Of a DNA stretch of 64,000 bases, positions 1-33,779 are shown in pieces; position 1 is the first letter of the stretch; each line of letters opens with the position of its first letter. Below the pieces are notes generated by a model, which had not been told where the DNA came from, did not search any database, and was given only the letters and a program-made list of their open reading frames with translations. The translations under genes were made by a program, and so were the position numbers. This DNA is from Sorex araneus (lineage: Eukaryota; Chordata; Mammalia; Eulipotyphla; Soricidae), in NCBI RefSeq assembly GCF_027595985.1, contig NC_073307.1, positions 46,842,094 to 46,906,093 of the forward strand, read 5' to 3'.

Positions 1-245
1 CTGTATCACGGTCATCCCGTTGCTCCTCGATTTGCTCAAGCAGGCACCAGTAACATCTCCACTGTGAGACTTGTTGTTACTGTTTTTGGCATATCAAATA
101 CGCCACAGGTAGTTTGCCAGGCTCTGCCGTGCAGGCGAGAAACTCTCAGTAGCTTGCCAGGCTCTCCAAGAGGGATGGAGGAATTGTGCCCGGGTCAGCC
201 ACGTGCAAGGCAAACACCCTACCCTCTGTGCTATCGCTTCAGTCC
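1..245 (-). repeat. SINE type B, antisense
   Basis: Carries the reversed tail (gtatcacggtcatcccgttg), the 'tttttggcatatcaaatacg' core and the tRNA-like head at the right end. Cut by the window edge. Confidence 0.85.
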
Positions 246-289
246 GCTATTGCTCCAGGAAATTTTCTGGGAGAAAAACATTGAAATAC

Positions 290-461
290 TTTTTTTTTTG
301 GCTTTTTGGGTTACGCCCAGAGATGTTCAGAGGTTACTTCTGCCTCTGCACTCAGGAATCACTCCTGCTGGTATTCGGGGGACCATATAGGATGCTGGCG
401 ATCGAGCCTGGGTCAGCCGCATGCAAGGCAAATGCCCTACCCACTGTACAGTCGCTCCAGG
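290..461 (-). repeat. SINE type A (SOR-like), antisense
   Basis: Poly(T), then the gggttacgcccag body and the head ending gtcgctccag. Confidence 0.9.
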
Positions 462-462
462 C

Positions 463-23256
<22,794 letters not shown>

Positions 23257-24103
23257 AGAAGATGAGGATTTCCCACCAAAGAAATACAAGTCTGACCACC
23301 CAAGGCAGAAATGCTTTTTTCACAAGGAAACATCAGAAGGCTAGATGTGGACCTTACTCTCTAGGGCAACCCAAAAGACCAGCCTTTATTGTCTGTCTGC
23401 ATGATTACAGGGGGGCTGGGGGAGGGAAGAAGTAGCAGAGGGAATTGGAGGGTATTCTTGTGGCTTTACAGTGGATAGAAATAGGGGTGGAGGGAGAGGA
23501 ATTTTGCACAATTGTAAAGATGTTGTTAATACCGTTGCCTTCCATTCTCAAGAAATGAAAGTAGATGTGATAAGCCTCTCTCTCTCAATCTCGGAATCCC
23601 ATTCTTCGTCCCCTGGGCAAAGCAAAGCAATGATGAAGTATTGGAAGTGCGGTGCAGAATTGTGCCAGCTGGTCTCATCCTGGACATTACTCACTACCTC
23701 TGGGACAAATAGGCTGAAAAAGCAACAGAACCATCCTTGCCTCCAGAGAGTTAAACAAAAGCTATAGAGAATATGCAACGTCTACAATAATCCTCAACGT
23801 TTTAGAACTGGGAAAATGCAGCCACTGGAATCCCTGAGTTGTGGGTTTTCAATTCAGAGATCTGCGTGTCCAACATGCAAGGAAAAAAGGTGCTATAACT
23901 GACATATTAGGCTCAGAGTGATACTCCATGACAGAACCATGGATTTCCAGCTATGCGATGTCAAATGCACTGCATGGCAGGATCACTTTCTGTCTGTCCT
24001 TTAGCTACAGTGTTCTAGAAGCTAAGGTTAGAGATCCAGATGACATTCTCTGTCTTTATCCTCAATTGTTCAGTCTACCCTTCAAAATCTGCCATCAAAT
24101 AAA
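23257..24103 (+). other. AFAP1L1: AFAP1L1 3' UTR (proposed)
   Basis: The sequence after the TAG is unique, lacks recognisable SINEs and contains an AATAAA hexamer at 24098-24103. I take that as the likely poly(A) signal; transcript evidence would be needed to set the end. Confidence 0.5.
24098..24103 (+). promoter_or_regulatory. AFAP1L1: Candidate poly(A) signal of AFAP1L1
   Basis: An AATAAA hexamer about 840 nt after the stop codon. The first SINE of the intergenic stretch lies only 160 nt beyond. Confidence 0.45.
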
Positions 24104-24265
24104 ACCTGTGACTCATAAGCATTTTAAAAACACTCGATACTTTTATAGGAAACCAAGACCTCAAGTTTCCTTACTGAGCCACTCACTCCTTTCGCCACAC
24201 TTTACGGGTCTTTAATATGTTTCTTTCCAATCAGATAGAGATTATCTCAAAGAGAGAGGGAGAGG

Positions 24266-24433
24266 GATTGGAGCAATAGCACAGCGGGTAGGGCGTTTGC
24301 CTTGCACGTGACCGACCCTGGTTCTAATCCCAGCATCCCATATGGTCCCCTGAGCACCGCCAGGGGTAATTCCTGAGTGGAGAGCCAGGAGTAAACCCTG
24401 TGCATCGCCGGGTGTGACCCAAAAACCAAAAAA

Positions 24434-24436
<3 letters not shown>
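24266..24436 (+). repeat. SINE type A, sense, followed by (GA)n
   Basis: Head gattggagcaatagcacagc. The A-tail runs into a GA repeat (24441-24466), and a short GA run also precedes the element. Confidence 0.9.
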
Positions 24437-24465
<29 letters not shown>

Positions 24466-24469
24466 GGAG

Positions 24470-26106
24470 AATCCCAGAATAACCTCTGAGAACTGTTAGA
24501 AAATCTACATGCTTTCTTAGCTCAGGCTATCAGTACTTTAACATCCTCAAAAGTTACCACTCTTAACAGTAGCTGGAGACCAAAGTAGCTAGACCAAAAA
24601 ACAGAACATAACATTTAGCAAAGCATGAGGTTCAGAGAATAGGCTACTCAAACTTCCACCTGGACAAGACAGGTGGAGATCTGAGTAACCTTTGCTGCTT
24701 CAGCCAAGTGTCTAGACAAGTCATTTGATCTCATTGACTCATCTTTTCCTTTCCTGTGAAGTCAAGGTTTACAACTATACTTTTCTTCCCAAAACCACTG
24801 TGGGACTCCAATGAAATGAAATAAGAGAACCAATCTGCAGTGTTCAAGAAAGAATGGCTATTATTCAAAATAATTCAAAATCCTGTTTATTTTCCACTAA
24901 AGAAATGGTCTTTACATGGTAATTAAAGATACCGAAAGCTAAAAGGCAACCAAAACCAATTTATAACTGAGAGATTTTATCAAGAGTCTGTCTACATGTT
25001 TTCAGTGAAAAAGAACTCTTGTAATCTGGATTGTCAAAAGTCTTTTAAAATGTGGAAAGGCACCAAACACCCCAACTATGATCTTATTGTATGCCACCTT
25101 TTTTCATGCAGTAATTTCAAAGTTAAATGCTTTTCCCAAAGTTTATCATAGGCATTTGGATGTTAAGTAATAAATAATTAACACTGAGCATTCTCCATGA
25201 ATCGGGAACTGTGTTAGTTGGAGAAAGCTTTGCAGATATGCAGCCCACATTTGGTAGGGTCTTGAGTTCAAGTTAATGCTCTGCTTTCGCCTTCTTAGTA
25301 ATTTTTTAATAAGGGCCTCTACATTTTCCCCCCTTTAAACTATGTAGCCAGTCCTGGTGCTAAGTACTTTCCCTGGCAATATCCCTTTCATCTTTACCTA
25401 AAACCATGTGTGATAGATTTTGTTATTTGTTTTCACAGCTCACAGAATGGGAGTCCAGAGAGGTTGGGTAGCTTGTTGAAACCCATGAAAGTGGAAAAGT
25501 GAAGATAGCACTTGGATACAGATGGGAAACCTAACCCTAGAGTCCTCCTTCTTACCTTCCAGTCTCTATTTCATCCATGTCTTCCCCACTCCCTTGCACT
25601 ACAACATTCTATCATACTGGCACTTAATGAGTATCTGAATGAATACAGGCCTTAATAAATATGGATGCATGTATATAGCACATCTGGTGTAAGTTGAAGA
25701 GTAAAAGAAATGCAAACAAGGACCAGGGATATGATTCTAGTGATAGAACACATGACTTGCAGGTATGAAGTTCAATCCCCAATTTCACATGGCTCCTTAG
25801 AATTGCCAGGTATGGAAAAAAACAAAAGTGGAGGTGGTACAAACAAAATGACTAAGGTATAAATGCCAGTTCTTGCTTGTTAAAATGCCTTTTTCGGATT
25901 GCCTTATCAAAATAAGACTCTTGAGTCTGATGTGGTCTTAAAGTTCCATAATTTTCAACATCCCCAAATGTTTGAACCTTGGATAGAATAGAAAGATGCA
26001 AAATCTGTCTTCATGGAATTCACAAAAAGAAAATCTGACCTAAATAACAGTACAATAAGTCACGTTCAGAACGATGAGGGCATAAGTCCCATCCTTTAAA
26101 AAAGGT
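24470..26106. other. AFAP1L1-GRPEL2 intergenic, mostly unique
   Basis: 1.6 kb of AT-rich sequence with no clear SINE except a faint old one at ~25722-25825. No coding signal. Confidence 0.45.
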
Positions 26107-26276
26107 GGGTGGGAGGGTGGCCCGAGTGGTTAGTATACCGGGCAGGGCACTTACTGTGTAGGTGGCCAACCTGGGTTTGATTCCCAGCAACCAATGTGGT
26201 CCTCCAAGCCTGCCAGGAGTGATCCTTGAGCACAGGGCTAGGAATAAGTCCTTGGCACCAACAGGTGTTACCCAAA
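26107..26276 (+). repeat. Diverged SINE type A, sense
   Basis: gggtttgattcccagcaacc and tgccaggagtgatccttgag. Confidence 0.75.
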
Positions 26277-26277
26277 G

Positions 26278-26583
26278 TATCACTGTATCACTGTCATCCC
26301 ATTGATCATCGATTTGCTCAAGCGGGTACCAGTAACGTCTCCATTCATCCTAGTCCTGAGATGTTAGCAGCCTCTTTTTATTCGTTCTTCCCAGCAGTGC
26401 CGCATTGGAGGCTTTTTCAGGGTCAGGGTAATGAGACCCATCATTGTTACTGTATTTGGCATATCGAATAGGCTGCAGAGAGCTTGCCAGGCTCTGCCAT
26501 GTGGGCAGGATGCTCTCGGTCCCTTGCCAGGTTCTCTGAAAGGGAGAGCTAGGCTATAAGAGGTCAACGCTTCCAGAAGCGTT
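26278..26583 (-). repeat. SINE type C, antisense, with palindromic 5' end
   Basis: Reversed (tatcactg) tail and type C insert (cttcccagcagtgccgcat). Its 5' end carries the perfect hairpin aacgcttc-ca-gaagcgtt (26566-26583). Confidence 0.85.
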
Positions 26584-27057
26584 GTTTTATAGTCTCTGGA
26601 TCATTAAATGTAGGTTTAAAAAATAACTGCATTAATGGAGCTTACTTTTTAATAACGGTAAACTGGAGGATGGGGAAGGCATAGACGGCAGAGTGGGTCA
26701 CTAGAAGGCCTGAGGGTTCGGCCCACTCACGTGACATGGCCCTTCCTCTTCCTCCTGATTGACAGATTGCGTTGCACGCTCCTCTAGACTGCTTTCCCCT
26801 TTTCCCGAGCCACTTGACTCCTCTTCCCCTTTTCTCGCCCTTCCGCTCCCAGGGCCAGTCTACTTTCTGGGCCCCCAACCATATCGCACCCTGGGTCGCC
26901 CTCGCTCCTGAAACAGCGGCCACAGTTTGGCTTCATTTGCTCAACGTCTGCCACTTCCCGGGCGCTCCTGCAGACCCCACCATGCTCGCCTTCCGCCAAG
27001 CCCGCAGCGGAGCCGGGAGCGCAAGAAACCCCCCGCTCCCGCGCCGCTAAGCCGGCG

Positions 27058-27065
27058 CCGGAAGT
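27058..27065 (+). promoter_or_regulatory. ETS/GABP-type site (CCGGAAGT)
   Basis: Perfect ETS core 190 nt upstream of the GRPEL2 ATG. A second, ACCGGAAGCG, lies at 27098-27107. GABP (NRF-2) sites are common at nuclear genes for mitochondrial proteins. Confidence 0.55.
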
Positions 27066-27219
27066 CTGTGTTCCCCGACCAGGACCCGCGCGGCATGACC
27101 GGAAGCGAAACTTCAGAGGGGAAAAGCCCGCGAGAAGAAAGTGCCCGCAAAGGCTGCCGGGAAGCGTGGTTTCTCTCTCCCCCGCTTTCCGCGGAGCCCA
27201 GCCCGGGCCTGGGAGCTAG

Positions 27220-27231
27220 TGCGCATGCGCC
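27220..27231 (+). promoter_or_regulatory. NRF1 site (TGCGCATGCGCC)
   Basis: Palindromic GCGCATGCGC core at 27221-27230, 25 nt before the GRPEL2 start codon. It fits the NRF1 consensus, which suits a mitochondrial chaperone cofactor gene. Confidence 0.65.
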
Positions 27232-27255
27232 GCCGCCTCTGCCGCGCTCGCCAAC

Positions 27256-27332
27256 ATGACGGCGCGGGCCCTGGGGCCGGTCGGGCGGCAGCTGCGGCGC
27301 CTCCTGGCCTCGGGTGCACGGTCCGGCGGCAG
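27256..27332 (+). CDS. GRPEL2: GRPEL2 exon 1 (start and presequence)
   Basis: ATG at 27256 with context ccaacATGA. It encodes the basic, Leu-rich presequence and ends two bases into an Arg codon before gtgagt. The presequence differs much from human, as is usual for targeting peptides. Confidence 0.9.
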
Positions 27333-30300
27333 GTGAGTGAATCGGGCGGGGAGCCGCGGGCCTGAGGACGGCGCTGACGCCTGCAGGGCGGGAGGGCAGC
27401 CCGCCCCGCGCGGCCTTCTGCCCGCCGGCGCCTCGGTGGGCGCGCCGGGCGCTGCCCCGTTCCCCGTGCGCCTAGAGCCGCGGCCCTACCCGCGCGTCCT
27501 GGCCTCGGACCCGACCTGGCCTCGGACCACACGCCGTGTGCAGACCGCGGGGGCTTCGCACCGAAAGCCATCGGGTTCCCCGGGCATTGAAACCAGGCGG
27601 TGTTGGCACAGGGGCCGGGCGCTTGCCTTGCACGCGGCTCACCCGGCTTTGACCCCCACCCTGCCACCCCATCTGTTCCCCCTACCGGGGGTGCTCCCTG
27701 AGCACAGCCGGGAGTCAAGCCTGGGCACCACCGGGTGTAGCCCCAAGCTAAACAAAACCTTTGCTCCAGATGTCAGCTCAGTGACTACCCTTTCCTGAGT
27801 GTTATTTGTATGAATCAAGTGTCTGGGAGAGCGCTTAGGGCCAGAGAGACCCTGGTTGAATTTCTGGTACAGTATATTGTCCCCAGAGCACCGCCAGGAG
27901 TACCGCGCCGATTGTGGCCCCCAAAACAATTTTTTTTAATTTAAAAAATTTTAATGCACAAATTTAACTGATAATTTTGTTTCAAATCAAATCAGAAACT
28001 TCGTTGAATTGCAAAAATTCAAGGTATCCCCTACTTTGAATTTCTTTTGTAAACTGAACTAACATGTCAAACGTTTAGCTCTAAAAGTCTAACAATGTTC
28101 AAAGAATATAAAGCTCTCTGTTAGTCACTTCTTTATAGTTCACAGCCCATAACAAAGTGACTTGGTTTTTACATAGGTGAGTTCTAGCTTAGAATTTGTG
28201 TGGACATAATGGGTTTCTTCCTAAAAGCTTACAAAATTCCAGGCCTAACTCCTTTTTTTATAAGCCCCCTTTATTCCTTAACCTTCCCCATTGTGATGTA
28301 TTGAACCAGAAGTCTAAGACCTTGTGTTTTGTGTTTTGAATTTATACTTCCTGGTTATTTCCTTGCTGAAATAACCAGTGGGTATCAAAACTTGGTTTTC
28401 TCTTTCTATTATTTGCACCCCTGCTGTTCCCCCACTCCTGCCGTTCTGTTGCCTGATGCTCAGTATCCTGGTTCAACAGACTACTTACTGTCTGTGGGAT
28501 CTTGAGCAGGTCTGTCTTACTATTTACTTCCTGTCTGTGATCTTGAGCAAGTCATACACTTCTCTGAGTCTCTTTGGTCATCTGAAAATAGGAATGATAA
28601 TATTACCCACACGCTGTTGTGAGACTTTTTTAAAAAAAAAATAAAAGGATTGCAATAAATCTGATGTCACTTAGACAGCCCTTCCTAAGTGAGTATGTTA
28701 ACTGACTGAGATCTCTGTGTCAGCCTCTGAACTAAACTTAAGGTGGGCAGTTTCTAACGACAGCCCTTCATGTTTGCCCTCTCCCTCCCACCCTAGAGCT
28801 TGGCTGCACCCTTTCAGCACCGCCACCCAGAGAACCGCCGGTGAGGACTGCAGTTCCGAAGACCCTCCTGATGAGCTTGGTCCTTCTCTTGCAGAACGAG
28901 CCTTAAAGCTAAAAGCTGTTAAGCTGGAGAAGGAAGTGCAGGATTTGACAGTGAGTCCATTTTTCTTTCCTTGGTATTTTTGGTCCATGCCTGGAGTTGC
29001 TCAGGGATTACCGCTGGCTCTATACTTATGGGTCACTCCTTATGGTGCTCAGAGAACCATCTGGGGTTTCGCGATTGAACCCGGGTCAGCACCATGCCGG
29101 AAAGCACCCTATATACCCGCAGTATATATACCCTATATACCTCCAGCCCAAACAGCGAGTAGATATATTATCTGTTCTTCACAACCTCTCTCTGAGTTAA
29201 GTGTCCACGAAGAGTTTTACATCACTTTAAGTTTTTTTCTGCTGGCTCTTTACCCTTCACTTCTCTACTTATTTGCTAGGTAAACTAGACAAATCTATTG
29301 TTTAAAAACTCATTCTCTTCTAGGGGCCAGAGAGATAGGACAGCAGGTGAGGATCTTGCTTGGCATGCAGCTGCCTCATTTTTGATACCCAGCATACAAA
29401 ATGATCCTCTGAGCACCGCCAAGAGTAATTCCTGAGTGCAGAGCCAGAAATAGCCCAAAAGTAGCTAGAACCCCCAAGCATCACCAGGTGTAGCCCAAAA
29501 CCAAAAATCACTGACTACACTCACCCCTTTTCTGCTACAGCTGGCTTATATAGACATCATCCATATTCTTGGTGGCTTCATAAGAGGTACAGTTCCTGGC
29601 ATGTAGTATATGCTTCATAAATAATTATCACATTTCCCATTATATTCTGTTGACCAAATTGTGTCTAGCATGCTGTTCCCTGTATCAGGCTGGCAGACAT
29701 GCTTTGAAAGAGATAATTGGGCAAAAACCTTTTTTTCTCATTTTTTTGCTTTGCTTTTCAGATAAAATACCAGAGAGCTGTAGCTGATGGTGAAAACATC
29801 AGAAGGCGAACCCAGAGATGTGTGGAGGATGCCAAGATATTTGGTGAGAGATTTACTTACCCTCGAAGATTTGGTTTAAGGCCATTTGCTAACTCTTCTG
29901 CAAAGTGAGCATCTGGGTCCTGCCCTTCACACCTGTCACTGGTCCCGTCAGCCTTGGTGCTGCTGACTGGGCTGTGCTACTTTCAAGTGCCCCATTAGCT
30001 GAAATAATAGCTGCCTTTATTTTTATCTATTTATTTATTTATTGCTTTTTGGGTCACACCCAGTGATGCACAGGGGTTACTCCTGGCTCATGTACTCAGG
30101 AATTACTCCTGGCAGTGCTCGGGGGACCATCTGGGATACTAGGAATCGAACACGAGTCGGCTGTGTCCCGACCCGCTGTGCTATCGCTCCAGCCCCTGCT
30201 TGCCTTTATTTTCACCTAACCTTTGTTATTTTTTCAGCATGTACAGTTAGCATGTTAGTGCTTATACACACAATTCTGCTTGTCATTGCTGAGCAAGTGA

Positions 30301-33300
30301 GAAAGTTCCTATGTTCAGAGAAGACCCCAAAGAGCAAAGGCAGCCAGGAATGCTGAAGTAGATGTTTGTCAGAATTGTTTCTTGCTTGGATTCCAGCCCT
30401 TGTTCTCCCTTGAACATATATCTTGGTTTCTTGTCTCTTAGGTTTCTTTGCTTGTCTGTTTCCACTCTGGAGACCCCTGTGTTCTCTCTTAAATACATTC
30501 TTCTCTCTCTCCCATCATATCTAAGGAAGTTTCAATAAAAACTATCATGTTTCACCTGAAAAAAAAGTAAAAACTGGTCTATGTGTTGCACAATAATCAG
30601 CTGTATTGCCACCAGACAATTTTCATTCCAGGAGACAAGAATCATTTGCATTCCTAGCAGCATTCTTTAACCTGGAGCGATAGCGCAGCGGGTAGGGCAT
30701 TCACCTTGCATGCAACAGTCCCAGGTTCGATTCCTCCGCCCCTTTCGGAGAGCCCGGCAAGCTATTGAAAGTATCTTGTCCAAACGGCAGAGCCTGTCAA
30801 GCTACCCGTGGCGTATTCGATATGCCAAAAACAGTAATAACAAGCCTCACAATGGAGACATAACTGGTGCCCAATCAAGCAAATCAGTGAGCAGCGGGAT
30901 GACAGTGACAGTGACAGTGATTCTTTAACCTGCTAAATTAAAGATATTAAATAAATAACCTGCTAAATAACCCAAAGATTGGGACCACATGGAAGCAGGT
31001 AACCTGAGGGCTGTGCTAAGTTACTGTTTTTGTTTTGGTTGATGACATTAAATAACCTTTTTAGTCTATTCCAAAGTGTTGCAAGGAATTTTTTCCAAGT
31101 GTCTTCATGAAAATATTGACTAATGGGCATTGTAGGGTAAAAGGAAATCTGCTTACATAGCATGCTCACAGTTTCATGTGGAGCATCTTTCTTTGACTAC
31201 ATGTGGAATGAAGATGCATGAGTGGCCCTAGTCCCATCTCCTTTCACAGGTAAATGGAAAAATTAGATTGGAGACAGACCTAGACTGCAGTCCATTATTT
31301 TCTACCCTCTAATATTCTTTCCTCTATGTCATACTTCTTTCTGCCATTAGTGAATGGGACTTGCTCTTTACAAATGCATTGGCATGGTCTTCTGCTTTTC
31401 GATCAGTGATGTAGATACCGTGTTTCAGGGCTTGAGCTGCCAGTTAAGTACTGCCCCGAAGATTTCATTCCTGCTATTTTAAGATTTTTTTTAGTCCATG
31501 GCTTCTAGAGTGCTTGCCTTGGATGCAGCCGACCTGGGCTCAATCCCACAGGGTCCCCTGTGCCCAACCAGGAATGATCCCTGAGCACAGAGCCAGGAGT
31601 GAGCCCAGAGCACCAGTGGCTGTATCCCCCCCCCCACATACACACACAAACACACACAAAAAACAAAATAAAAATAAAGAAGACAAAAAAGTAAGGTTTC
31701 ATGCTCATACATTTTTGTTTGTTTGGGGGCCATACCCAGTGGTGCTCAGAGCTTACAGATACCGAACAAATGTATCAAACTTAATTTTTTTTAATGTAAT
31801 TTATTTTCAGAGCAAAATGTATCTTGAAAAACATACTGTGTAAGTAATTTGCTTAGGTCATTGGCTGCTAGTGGACAGGTGTACTTAAAAAATTGAAGAA
31901 AGTAGAAATCTTTCAAGGGCAATATCATCTATCAGCTATCTCTTTTTTTTTTTTTTCAGCAGTTTGTGTTGGTATCCCACATTCACTGACAAGTTACAGA
32001 GATCTCCTCCCCACCCCTCCCCCAGGAGTACAGACACCAACTACCTTATCAAAAGAAATAATTAGATTTTAATCAGGACCCAGAAGATAACTCAGATGTT
32101 TAGAACACGGGATCCTCTGAGCTTTGTCCAGAGCAGCTCTCCCAGAAGCCGGGCGTGGGCCCCAAAACAAAGGGGTCACAGTCAGAAACCCACAGGCCAG
32201 AGAACCTAATCTGTTTACCCAAATTCACAAAATACTGAGTAGGAGCAGGTTCTTTGCACCCTGGTTTGTACAAGTTAGTGCAGAGGTATTTAACTATAAC
32301 AATAGATATCTGTCTTTAAATAGCCTTGGGATGCCTTTGAGTCCCTAACTGAGCTTTCTCAAACATTTCTTTTCTGCCTTATTGACAGGGTGGAATTCTG
32401 TCTTACTGGCATACTTTTCAGGCCTTTGACTAATCTCTTCTATATTCCCCTGTATTGCCCACCATTAACATTGGAGGCTGTCATCCCTGATGGGAGTGGC
32501 TTAGTTCCTTTGTTGAATTTTGATGACACCCAGTGGTTCTCTAGAAATGCCTGTGGTTTCACTCTGCCTCCCTTGCCTCCTCTCTCTGCCAGACCACGCA
32601 TTACACTGAGGCTACTCTGGTTGCCTTACCTGATTCTCCTCTCCCTTCCCACCCATCTGGAGTGCTTTTAGCATGGTGTAGCCATTATGCATGTTATTAT
32701 TATTAGACTTACTTGGCGAATAAGTCTGTTAACACACCATTATTATGTTGTTAAACCTGTTGCACTTGCTATGCTTAAGGAACTATGTCTTCCTTGGGGC
32801 TGGAGCGATAGCACAGCAGGTAGGGCGTTTGCCTTGCACTCGGCCGACCCGGGTTTGATCCCCGGCATCCCATATGGTCCCCCAGCACCGCCAGGAGTAA
32901 TTCCTGAGTGCAAAGCCAGGAGTAACCCCTGAGCATCGCTGGGTGTGACCCAAAAAGCAAAAAAAAAAAAAAAAAAAGAAAAAAACTATGTCTTCCAGGT
33001 AGTAAGTCTAGAAAAATCTCTTTTATTATTCCCTGGTGAGAGTAAGTACATGTCCTTTTCACTTTTGAGAACATTTAAGATGACTTCTATTTTGGTACAG
33101 GGCTTAGCTGGTATTGTAGATGCCAATAGGGATGACATTCCATAACATCGCTGTCAGAGGAATGCGTGCAGCCTTGGGAGTTTTGGCATTCCACAGCAGC
33201 AGAGCTGACGTCAGTCGTGCAACAGTGCATGTGACTCTTAAGAAAGTTAGCGCTGCTGGCTTCCTCCCAGCCCACAGCATGTGTTTCTGTACAACACAAA

Positions 33301-33779
33301 GTGGGTAGGACCAGTGGTGGGCAGTGGGAGGCTGACCTCATCTAACTTCCCCAGGCTCACACCCACGGGCAGGGTGGTTTCCACATAATCACTGAACACA
33401 TCTGGCTTCTCTAGGAATTCAGAGTTTCTGTAAGGACTTGGTGGAGGTGGCAGACCTTTTGGAGAAGACGGCAGAGTGCCTTTCTGCAGAGGCAGAGCCC
33501 GGGGACCAGAAGCCCACCCTGGAGAAGATCTTCCAAGGCCTGTCCCTTCTAGAAGCCAAGCTGAAGAGCGTATTTGCCAAGCATGGCCTCGAGAAGATGA
33601 CCCCTGTTGGCGACAAATACGACCCGCACGAGCACGAACTCATCTCGCACGTGCCTGCTGGCGTTGGTGTGCAGCCTGGCACCGTGGCACTAGTCAGACA
33701 AGATGGCTACAAGCTTCACGGCCGCACCATTAGACTCGCGCAGGTGGAGGTGGCCGTGGAGGCTCAGAAGAGGCTCTGA
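27256..33779 (+). CDS. GRPEL2: GRPEL2, GrpE-like 2, mitochondrial Hsp70 nucleotide exchange factor (complete)
   Basis: GRPEL2 is a mitochondrial-matrix GrpE homologue that releases ADP from mortalin (HSPA9). The four exons are 27256-27332, 28797-28950, 29762-29843 and 33415-33779, with all junctions GT-AG and in frame. The product has 225 residues, the human length. Residues 1-~32 form an Arg/Leu-rich presequence (MTARALGPVGRQLRRLLASG). A long alpha-helical dimerisation region covers ~55-110, and the C-terminal beta domain contains GLEKMTPVGDKYDPHEHEL and PGTVALVRQDGYKLHGRTIR, the GrpE signature. The start was chosen for human-like length, presequence and position just after the NRF1 site. 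Residue 87, Cys in human (ADCENIRRR), is Gly here (ADGENIRRR). Cys44 and Cys110 are kept. Confidence 0.96.
27605..27755 (+). repeat. Diverged GC-rich SINE type A in the CpG island
   Basis: gcgcttgccttgcacgcggc, ggctttgacccccaccctgc and gagcacagccgggagtcaag. It sits at the downstream edge of the GRPEL2 island. Confidence 0.75.
27838..27928 (+). repeat. Partial SINE type A, sense
   Basis: gggccagagagaccctgg, then gagcaccgccaggagtacc. Confidence 0.7.
27960..28796. other. GRPEL2 intron 1, unique sequence
   Basis: No further feature seen. Confidence 0.4.
28797..28950 (+). CDS. GRPEL2: GRPEL2 exon 2
   Basis: The acceptor accctag ends at 28796 and the donor gtgagt starts at 28951. Encodes WLHPFSTATQRTAGEDC and EDPPDELGPSLAERALKLK through KLEKEVQDLT; phase 0 at its end. 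Confidence 0.95.
28972..29112 (-). repeat. Diverged SINE type A, antisense
   Basis: tatttttggtccatgcctgg through attgaacccgggtcagcacc. It begins about 20 nt after the GRPEL2 exon 2 donor. Confidence 0.75.
29323..29508 (+). repeat. SINE type A, sense
   Basis: Head ggggccagagagataggac, body gagcaccgccaagagtaatt, end ccaaaaccaaaaatc. Confidence 0.85.
29762..29843 (+). CDS. GRPEL2: GRPEL2 exon 3 (carries the Cys87 position, here Gly)
   Basis: The acceptor ttttcag ends at 29761 and the donor gtgaga starts at 29844. Encodes IKYQRAVADGENIRRRTQRC then VEDAKIF. GGT (29789-29791) encodes Gly at the human Cys87 position. Confidence 0.95.
30042..30196 (-). repeat. SINE type A, antisense, internal deletion
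   Basis: gctttttgggtcacacccag through ctatcgctccagcccc. Part of the head is missing (ggctgtgtcccgacccgc). Confidence 0.9.
30673..30919 (+). repeat. SINE type B, sense, with perfect 13-bp target duplication
   Basis: tRNA-like head, body gcccctttcggagagcccgg, core gcgtattcgatatgcc and a (gacagt)n tail. attctttaacctg flanks it at 30662-30674 and 30920-30932. Confidence 0.95.
30933..31495. other. GRPEL2 intron 3, unique sequence
   Basis: No feature recognised. Confidence 0.4.
31496..31634 (+). repeat. Diverged SINE type A, sense
   Basis: gcttgccttggatgcagcc and gagcacagagccaggagtg, ending in a C run and (CACAAA)n. Confidence 0.75.
31715..31760 (-). repeat. SINE type A end fragment, antisense
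   Basis: gtttgggggccatacccagt and gtgctcagagcttac only. Confidence 0.6.
31761..32795. other. GRPEL2 intron 3, mostly unique
   Basis: A weak, very old SINE-like stretch may lie at ~32069-32180 (ccgggcgtgggccccaaaac). No coding signal. Confidence 0.35.
32796..32983 (+). repeat. SINE type A, sense, with perfect target duplication
   Basis: Full-length. aactatgtcttcc flanks it at ~32781-32793 and 32984-32997. A near-consensus, probably young copy. Confidence 0.94.
33415..33779 (+). CDS. GRPEL2: GRPEL2 exon 4 (C-terminal half and stop)
   Basis: The acceptor tctctag ends at 33414 and the stop TGA is at 33777-33779. Encodes the end of the long helix (FCKDLVEVADLLEKTAECL) and the full beta domain of the GrpE fold. 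Confidence 0.96.

Larger units (their letters stand above)
26940..27480. promoter_or_regulatory. GRPEL2: GRPEL2 CpG-island promoter
   Basis: A dense CpG stretch around the ATG at 27256 and extending into intron 1. The GCGCATGCGC and CCGGAAG sites within it are listed separately. No TATA box is visible, as usual for housekeeping genes. Confidence 0.8.

Noticed and set aside
27113-27718. 201-codon minus-strand frame
   Set aside because: It lies in the GRPEL2 CpG island and includes SINE sequence. Low-complexity Arg/Ala/Gly.
30673-30750. tRNA gene
   Set aside because: A- and B-box-like motifs are present but belong to the SINE head, and the cloverleaf is not intact. The same holds for all other SINE heads.
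32390-32671. 93-codon frame in GRPEL2 intron 3
   Set aside because: No family resemblance, no splice context, no codon bias. Likely chance.
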